Shown: positions 32,550-37,700 of the stretch, one piece after another
Position numbering within the stretch: position 1 is the first letter of the stretch
Layout of the letters: the number at the start of each line of letters is the position of its first letter
Position numbers and translations under genes: made by a program
Assembly: GCA_910585555.1 (NCBI GenBank)
Contig: CAJUFU010000007.1
Location: 1 to 37,700 of the forward strand
DNA length: 37,700 bases
From: an uncultured Lachnospiraceae bacterium
GTDB taxonomy: Bacteria; Bacillota; Clostridia; Lachnospirales; Lachnospiraceae
Direction: 5' to 3'
Notes under the pieces: generated by a model
What the model was told of the DNA's origin: nothing
Seen by the model: only the letters and a program-made list of their open reading frames with translations
Database searches by the model: none

Positions 32550-33530
32550 ATGCGAAAGAAAAAAGCGGTCAAAGTCATTCTTTTCATATTTCTAGTACTT
32601 TTTATCATTTATGTCATTCTGATCTATTTTTTGGTCAGCGCCTGTCTGGTGCCCTCCTTTATGGACCGTTTAAGCGCCTTTGAGGACATCACCAGGAAGT
32701 GTTATGCCGAGCAGGTGCAGACTACGGAGATTCAGGAAAATCAAAGCAGACTTCTTATGGACACTGCCAAGTGGCTGGAAACGGCCAAGCGGCAAAAGAT
32801 TTCGGTACAGACATCTGACGGTTATACGCTGATTGCGGCGGAATTTGGGGCGAAAGAGGAGAGCGATAAGTGGGTTCTTTTGCTGCACGGTTATACCGGG
32901 TGGAAGGAGGAAATGTATCAGTTCGCTTATTGGTATCATGAGCAGGGATTTCATGTGCTGGTGCCGGACCTTCGCTGTCAGGGAGAGAGCGAAGGCGATT
33001 TTATCGGGATGGGCTGGACGGACCATTTTGACTGTGCTTTGTGGGTCGATTATATTCTTGCCTGTACGCCGGACGCGCAGATTGTACTCCATGGACAGTC
33101 AATGGGAGCGGCTGCGGCGCTGATCATGAGCGGGTCGGAAACATCCGCTGACCACATCGCTGCGGTGGTATCTGACAGCGCTTATACGGATGCCTATTCC
33201 ATGTTTGGAGATAAAATCACGGAATGGTTTGGACTGCCGGCATTTCCGTTTGTGGATTCTGCCTGTCTGATGTTACGCCTAAGAGGGGGATATGATCTAC
33301 GGGATGCTTCGGCTCTGGAGGCAGTCAAAAGGAGCAAGGTTCCCACGCTGTTTATCCATGGAGATGAGGATAAGATGATTGCTGTGGAGATGTCTCAGGA
33401 ATTGTATGACGCGGCGTCCTGCGAGAAACAGCTTTTTATTGTGGAAGGGGCCGGACACGGTCAGACCCAGGATAAGGACCCGGATGCCTATTATGGAGTG
33501 ATTGCGGATTTTTTGGGTAACGTTTTATGA
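32550..33530 (+). CDS. Membrane-anchored alpha/beta hydrolase (serine aminopeptidase S33-like)
   Basis: A 326-residue protein with one N-terminal membrane segment (about 8-30), then an alpha/beta hydrolase domain: LLLHGYTGWKEE oxyanion loop, nucleophile S184 in GQSMGA, D272 in HGDED, and H303 in GAGHGQ. The N-terminal anchor with a charged KKK start suggests an enzyme facing outward. Relatives are annotated as esterases or peptidases, with unknown natural substrates. The gene stands alone between the decayed minus-strand region and its own terminator at 33562. GGGG lies about ten bases before the ATG. Confidence 0.83.
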   Translation: MRKKKAVKVILFIFLVLFIIYVILIYFLVSACLVPSFMDRLSAFEDITRKCYAEQVQTTEIQENQSRLLMDTAKWLETAKRQKISVQTSDGYTLIAAEFGAKEESDKWVLLLHGYTGWKEEMYQFAYWYHEQGFHVLVPDLRCQGESEGDFIGMGWTDHFDCALWVDYILACTPDAQIVLHGQSMGAAAALIMSGSETSADHIAAVVSDSAYTDAYSMFGDKITEWFGLPAFPFVDSACLMLRLRGGYDLRDASALEAVKRSKVPTLFIHGDEDKMIAVEMSQELYDAASCEKQLFIVEGAGHGQTQDKDPDAYYGVIADFLGNVL

Positions 33531-33561
33531 CGGGGGTACAAATACATAGGGAGAGTCAAAG

Positions 33562-33590
33562 AAAAATGAGCTGACAGGCTCATTTTTTTT
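33562..33590 (+). terminator. Rho-independent terminator of the hydrolase gene
   Basis: AAAAATGAGC (33562-33571) pairs with GCTCATTTTT (33578-33587) around TGACAG, with an eight-T run at 33583-33590. Confidence 0.85.
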
Positions 33591-33648
33591 ACGCGGACAG
33601 CGAAGAAGTCTGGGAGACGAGATTTAGAGCAGGGCGGCAAAAAAGTGG

Positions 33649-33699
33649 AGTGTTTTGCCAAAATATTATACTATTTTTTTGAACAGAACAATTTATAAT
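33649..33699 (+). promoter_or_regulatory. Promoter with shared regulator box, upstream of the kinase gene
   Basis: AGTGTTTTGCCAAAA starts at 33649 and is followed by ATTAT and a T run. TATAAT lies at 33694-33699, 45 bases after the box start, with no good -35 hexamer. The same arrangement is found at 37042-37092. It is probably the site of the response regulator encoded downstream, with auto-activation. Confidence 0.6.
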
Positions 33700-33759
33700 G
33701 AAAATGGTTTTATATCTCAAAAGTAAGGTTGAGAATATGATGGGCGGGGGAAGTTACAT

Positions 33760-35481
33760 ATGAAGATAAAGAACAAGATATTTCTGGTGTTGATGGGGAC
33801 GCTGCTTTTCAGCGGTATCATCATCACGGCGATCTGGTATAGTACAAGCAGAAACCTTATGAACACGTATCTTGGAAATATCTCGGAGAGCACCATGTTA
33901 GATGCTTATCATGCATTTGAATATCTGCTCACGGATACTTCTTACATGGCTACTTTGATTGCCACCAACAAGAATAATATCATAGAGCCGGTAAGTAAAT
34001 TGAGCCACAATAAATTACAGGAAGGCGGCCAATGGGACCAGGCCTATCTTGATAACAGACGTATCATCATGGATTATGTGAAAGGACTGAACGGATACAA
34101 ATATTATATTTCGGATATTGCCGTGGCGGCCAACGAGGATTGTGTCTTTTCGGCGAATCATATCATACAGGATAAGAAAAAACTGTATGCGGATATTTTG
34201 GAGTTAGACCAGGAGCGGCTTAGGACATCGATGGTGATGATGGAACCCATTCATCTGGAAGGCTTGAAATCCACCATATCCAGTGATTATGTGGTGCCGG
34301 CTGTCAGGGGAATCGTGGATTTCGACGAGGAGCTTGCCGGGTATGTCATTCTCTATTTTGATTATGGGGTCATAGATCAGATGTTCTCGGCCAATCTGCC
34401 GGAGGGGAGTATGTTTCAGGTGGTCAATGAACACAATTCTCTGATTTTTTCCAATTGCGGGCAGGATATCGCCGCGTTTGAGACGGTGGGTGAGGGCTAT
34501 GCGTATAATACGTTTGTGGCCCAGAATGTGGGATGGACATTTCACATGGCGATTCCGGCGCATTTCTATATCGCCGGGATATGGCGTACTACGCTGTTGA
34601 CTGGTGTGGTCATTGCAGCAATCATACTCCTGACAGGAATATTGCTGGTTATCTTTATATCGCGGATGACCACGGAGATTACGGTTCTTTGTGAAAGGAT
34701 GTACGAAGTTTCCGATGGAAATCTGGATACCAGATATGAGGTCAAAAGCAAAGACGAAATCGGGCAGATGGGCGGCTCATTTAACCATATGGTGGTTCAT
34801 ATCAAACGTCTTATGGAACAGATTGCGCAGGAAGAAAAGCAAAAGCGCCTCAATGAGATTGCCTTTTTACAGGCCCAGATCAACCCCCATTTTATTTCGA
34901 ATGTACTGAATAATGTGGTATGGATGGCAAAGATACAACATGCGGATAACCTTGTTATGCTTGTGAATTCCCTGAATTCTCTTTTGCAAAACGCTATGCA
35001 CGCGGAGGAAGACATGATTTGTCTTTCGGATGAATTGAAATATGTGGACAGTTATCTGACGGTTATGGAATACAGCGGAAGTTATGATTTCTATGTGGAA
35101 AAAGAGGTTGAGGAAGCGGCAATGGGGCTGTATATTCCTCGTTTTATTTTACAGCCCATTGTGGAGAATGCGATTTATCACGGACTTCCAAACGATCTAT
35201 CCAGACGGGGATGTATCAAGATAACGGCCGGATGTGTCAAGGAACAGCTTGTGATAGCGATCGAGGATAACGGGGTAGGGATGACGGCGGAGGAGATGAG
35301 CAGGATTACGGAAGAAAAGACCAGGGAGAGCAGAGCCTTTAACGGCATCGGCGTGGCGAATGTAAATGAGAGGATTCGCCTGTTTTTCGGAAAGGAATAT
35401 GGATTGCATTATGAAAGCAAGCTTGGACAGTATACAAGATGTATCTTAGAACTTCCTATAGTGGATGCAGTGAGAAAATGA
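33760..35481 (+). CDS. YesM-type sensor histidine kinase
   Basis: A 573-residue membrane kinase: first membrane segment about 7-27, an extracellular sensory domain (about 30-270), second membrane segment about 275-295, a HAMP linker (ITVLCERMYEVSDGNLDTRY), the His_kinase motif QAQINPHFISN with H377 as phospho-site, N box QPIVENAIYHG, and ATP-lid motif EDNGVGM. This type works with an AraC-type response regulator and usually senses extracellular sugars, often through an ABC binding protein. The regulator gene follows after nine bases. GGGGG precedes the ATG. It probably controls the ABC transporter genes that start at 37114. Confidence 0.9.
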   Translation: MKIKNKIFLVLMGTLLFSGIIITAIWYSTSRNLMNTYLGNISESTMLDAYHAFEYLLTDTSYMATLIATNKNNIIEPVSKLSHNKLQEGGQWDQAYLDNRRIIMDYVKGLNGYKYYISDIAVAANEDCVFSANHIIQDKKKLYADILELDQERLRTSMVMMEPIHLEGLKSTISSDYVVPAVRGIVDFDEELAGYVILYFDYGVIDQMFSANLPEGSMFQVVNEHNSLIFSNCGQDIAAFETVGEGYAYNTFVAQNVGWTFHMAIPAHFYIAGIWRTTLLTGVVIAAIILLTGILLVIFISRMTTEITVLCERMYEVSDGNLDTRYEVKSKDEIGQMGGSFNHMVVHIKRLMEQIAQEEKQKRLNEIAFLQAQINPHFISNVLNNVVWMAKIQHADNLVMLVNSLNSLLQNAMHAEEDMICLSDELKYVDSYLTVMEYSGSYDFYVEKEVEEAAMGLYIPRFILQPIVENAIYHGLPNDLSRRGCIKITAGCVKEQLVIAIEDNGVGMTAEEMSRITEEKTRESRAFNGIGVANVNERIRLFFGKEYGLHYESKLGQYTRCILELPIVDAVRK

Positions 35482-35490
35482 GGATAAAAC

Positions 35491-37041
35491 ATGGAAAAGA
35501 TAAGACTTGCGTTAGTGGATGACGAGTTGACAAGCCGCAATATGATAAAAAAGTATCTGGAAAAGAATAAAGAATATGAGGTGGCGGCGGACTTTCAAAG
35601 CGGAAAGGCGGCTTTAGAGTGGCTTCGGAAAAACAGTGTGGATATTTTGTTGTGCGATATGCAGATGCCGGAGATGGACGGTGTGGAGTTGATGCGCAGT
35701 GTCCATATTATTGACGAATTTCTGCCGATTATCGCAATCAGCGGCTTTGATGATTTCAATTATGTCAGGGGCAGTCTGATCAACGGGGCGGCAAATTATC
35801 TGCTCAAGCATGAACTGACACAGAAGAATCTGCTCTATGTGCTGGACCAGGTCCGGGAAAAGTATCGGATTGTTCCGGAGGGGAAAGAGATACGGTATCA
35901 GAGGGGATATTGTATCTATGATAAGGAAGCGTTTCAGGAAGCTAAGATCAGAGAGATGTCGGAGCGCGAGCTGATTCGCTTCCACTGTCATAATGTGGTC
36001 CCCTTGGCAGTCAGTCCGGATTATAAATTTCCGGCGGGTGTTAGCATTGCGGAGTATAAACAGGACATCAGCAAAGCGGTAGTTGACATGCTGAACCAGA
36101 TTCTGGGAACACAGTATGAATATATTATTTATGTGTCCAAAAAACAGCAGCTGTTTTTGCTGGTTTCCTTTTCCGGAGAGACCAGCACGCTTTTCATGTT
36201 GAACACCATCACCAATCTGGCGAACCGGCTGCAGAGACAGATTCTCAGGATGCTTGATATCACGGTGACAGTGATCTGCGGAAATGTGAACAGAGACTTA
36301 AAACAGGCGCTGGAGGAGACGGAAATTTTGGAGACGCTTCTGGGGGACAAGCTGTACCTGGGCGGAAACAGGGTAACTTCCATAGTCGTTGCAAGACACT
36401 TGGAATACAGCGAAGAAGAGGTGCCAAAGAGTCTGTGGAGCCAGCTGCGGTTTGAGTTGGAGAATAGAATGAAAAGCAGTATGGATACCCTGGCAGAGAT
36501 TCTGGATGGTATGGAGAAAAATAGGCTGGTTTATGGGAAGATGATGCAGACTTGCAAGGAGCTTGCGGGATTATTGCGGGAGTACGGATTTGCAGGAGAA
36601 GAGGAGATCGGGCACGCTCTCAAATGCATGAAAGAATATGAAGAATATGAGCAGTTTCGGATTGAGATTCTGGGAATGTATCAGAAATATTTCTATCAGA
36701 CACTGCAGGGGGCGGCGCGCAGATATTCGCCCCAGGTAGAACAGGCGATTGCATATATTGACAGGAATTATATGGACGACATATCTTTGGAAAAGTGTGC
36801 GGAGATTACGGGAGTTAGTTATACTTATCTGAGCAGGGCGTTTAAGAAGGAAACAGGGATGCGTTTTGTGGAATTTTTGAATCATCAGAGGGTGAACCGT
36901 GCCAAAAGCCTTTTGATGCGCAATGATACGGCGGTTAAAAAAGTGGCCGAGCTTTCGGGGTTTCGCAATTACAATTATTTCTTCAAGGTCTTTAAAGAGA
37001 TCGAGGGCGTTACGCCCAGCGAATTTTTGGCAAAAAAATAG
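35491..37041 (+). CDS. YesN-type response regulator (receiver plus AraC DNA-binding domain)
   Basis: A 516-residue regulator. The receiver domain (1-120) has acidic D10/D11 and the phospho-acceptor D56 in LLCDMQMPEMDG, with Lys in the LLKHELT loop. A long middle region (about 130-405) is typical of YesN proteins. The C-terminal AraC domain has helix-turn-helix ISLEKCAEITGVSYTYLSRA, then KKVAELSGFRNYNYFFKVFK and the ending GVTPSEF. Partner of the kinase encoded just upstream. The likely targets are the two matching promoter boxes at 33649 and 37042, that is, its own operon and the following transporter. Confidence 0.9.
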   Translation: MEKIRLALVDDELTSRNMIKKYLEKNKEYEVAADFQSGKAALEWLRKNSVDILLCDMQMPEMDGVELMRSVHIIDEFLPIIAISGFDDFNYVRGSLINGAANYLLKHELTQKNLLYVLDQVREKYRIVPEGKEIRYQRGYCIYDKEAFQEAKIREMSERELIRFHCHNVVPLAVSPDYKFPAGVSIAEYKQDISKAVVDMLNQILGTQYEYIIYVSKKQQLFLLVSFSGETSTLFMLNTITNLANRLQRQILRMLDITVTVICGNVNRDLKQALEETEILETLLGDKLYLGGNRVTSIVVARHLEYSEEEVPKSLWSQLRFELENRMKSSMDTLAEILDGMEKNRLVYGKMMQTCKELAGLLREYGFAGEEEIGHALKCMKEYEEYEQFRIEILGMYQKYFYQTLQGAARRYSPQVEQAIAYIDRNYMDDISLEKCAEITGVSYTYLSRAFKKETGMRFVEFLNHQRVNRAKSLLMRNDTAVKKVAELSGFRNYNYFFKVFKEIEGVTPSEFLAKK

Positions 37042-37092
37042 AGTGTTTCCCAAAAAATTATCATCTTTTTTGTAGTGTGGGCCTCCTATAAT
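37042..37092 (+). promoter_or_regulatory. Promoter with shared regulator box, upstream of the ABC permease gene
   Basis: AGTGTTTCCCAAAA begins directly after the regulator stop codon, followed by AATTAT and a T run. TATAAT is at 37087-37092, again 45 bases after the box start and without a good -35. The likeness to 33649-33699 suggests joint control by the YesN-type regulator. Confidence 0.62.
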
Positions 37093-37113
37093 ATTGGCAG
37101 GAGGTGGAACGAA

Positions 37114-37700
37114 ATGAAAAAACTAGGCAAAAACAACAACTGGGCAGCTTATTTGTATATTCTGCCGCTGCTGATTTTATCGTTTGCGTTGGTGTATTAT
37201 TGTATTATCAACACGGTGATAGTCAGCTTTACAGATTGGGACGGTATGTCGGATACCTATCAATTTGTTGCACTTAAGAATTACAGGAAGATGTTTGCGG
37301 ACAAAGTATTCTGGCAGTCAGTGGTCAATAACATCATCTTCTTTGTCGGAACCGTATTTATTCAGGCGGCGCTGGGATTTTTCCTGGCGGTTCTATTGAA
37401 GAAAAAGCTGCCAGGTTCCAATCTGTTTAAGGCAGTCTATTTTATGCCAATCGCCATGGCGACATCTATTATCACTGCAATTTTCAAGATTATCATGGAT
37501 CCCACCAATGGGGCATTAAATCAGTTCCTGCGGGCCGTTCATCTTGGCGGGCTTGCGCAGAGCTGGCTGGGAGACCCGAAGATTGCACTGTTTTCTGTTA
37601 TCATCGTCAATATTTTTCAGTGGATGGGATTTTCCATGATCACCTATTATGCAGGACTTATGAGTCTGCCGGAGGACGTGTATGAAGCCGCAAAGATTGA
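37114..37700 (+). CDS. ABC sugar transporter permease (CUT1 type), cut by the window end
   Basis: The frame opens at ATG 37114 with GGAGG upstream and is still open at the last base (195 complete codons). It has the first four to five membrane segments of a MalF/LacF-like permease and ends within the EAA loop (LPEDVYEAAKI). It is separate from the importer at 23475-26832, so the window touches two sugar importers. The remaining transporter genes should lie downstream. Confidence 0.88.
   Translation, partial: MKKLGKNNNWAAYLYILPLLILSFALVYYCIINTVIVSFTDWDGMSDTYQFVALKNYRKMFADKVFWQSVVNNIIFFVGTVFIQAALGFFLAVLLKKKLPGSNLFKAVYFMPIAMATSIITAIFKIIMDPTNGALNQFLRAVHLGGLAQSWLGDPKIALFSVIIVNIFQWMGFSMITYYAGLMSLPEDVYEAAKI

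Overview
The window looks like chromosome from a low-to-mid GC Firmicute, most likely a gut-type member of the Lachnospiraceae/Clostridia. The grounds are strong AGGAGG-type ribosome sites, clostridial-type insertion remnants, paired GH94 phosphorylases with an ABC sugar importer that lacks its own ATPase, a YesM/YesN-type two-component pair, and a PocR/AraC-type regulator. No rRNA, tRNA or CRISPR array was seen.

Layout. (1) 1-1.7 kb is a mobile-DNA scar: the 3' end of a group II intron sits in frame inside an unrecognised gene, followed by decayed pieces of a DDE transposase and a large serine recombinase. (2) 1.7-6.4 kb is a peptide-use operon with promoter and terminator: an L-Ala-D/L-Glu-type dipeptide epimerase, a DUF819-type membrane protein (frameshifted near its end), and an S15/CocE-type serine hydrolase with an extra N-terminal region. 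(3) 6.5-17.1 kb is a same-strand run with no visible terminator: a DEDDh exonuclease, a giant P-loop ATPase and an adenosine-deaminase-like protein that together look like a RADAR antiphage system (RdrA/RdrB), then a GHKL membrane histidine kinase, a frameshifted HD-domain protein, an unrecognised protein and a family-4-type uracil-DNA glycosylase. (4) 17.1-26.9 kb is a sugar locus: two different GH94-type phosphorylases, an AraC regulator on the other strand, a lipoprotein sugar-binding protein and two permeases, closed by a strong terminator.

(5) 26.9-32.3 kb is a decaying accessory stretch, mostly on the minus strand: a regulator shortened at both ends, an isomerase start fragment, a tyrosine recombinase with two perfect inverted repeats near its 3' side, several GNAT acetyltransferases (one chimeric, one with an apparent internal deletion), an NTF2-like protein, a small membrane protein and a gene tail. 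(6) 32.5-37.7 kb holds a membrane-anchored alpha/beta hydrolase, then a YesM/YesN-type kinase/regulator pair and the start of an ABC sugar permease that runs off the window. The promoters of the kinase gene and of the permease gene carry the same box at the same distance from TATAAT, so the regulator probably controls both.

The most interesting part is the RADAR-like module and its company: the exonuclease upstream and the kinase, HD protein and glycosylase downstream. Family names come from reading motifs by eye; no database search was run.
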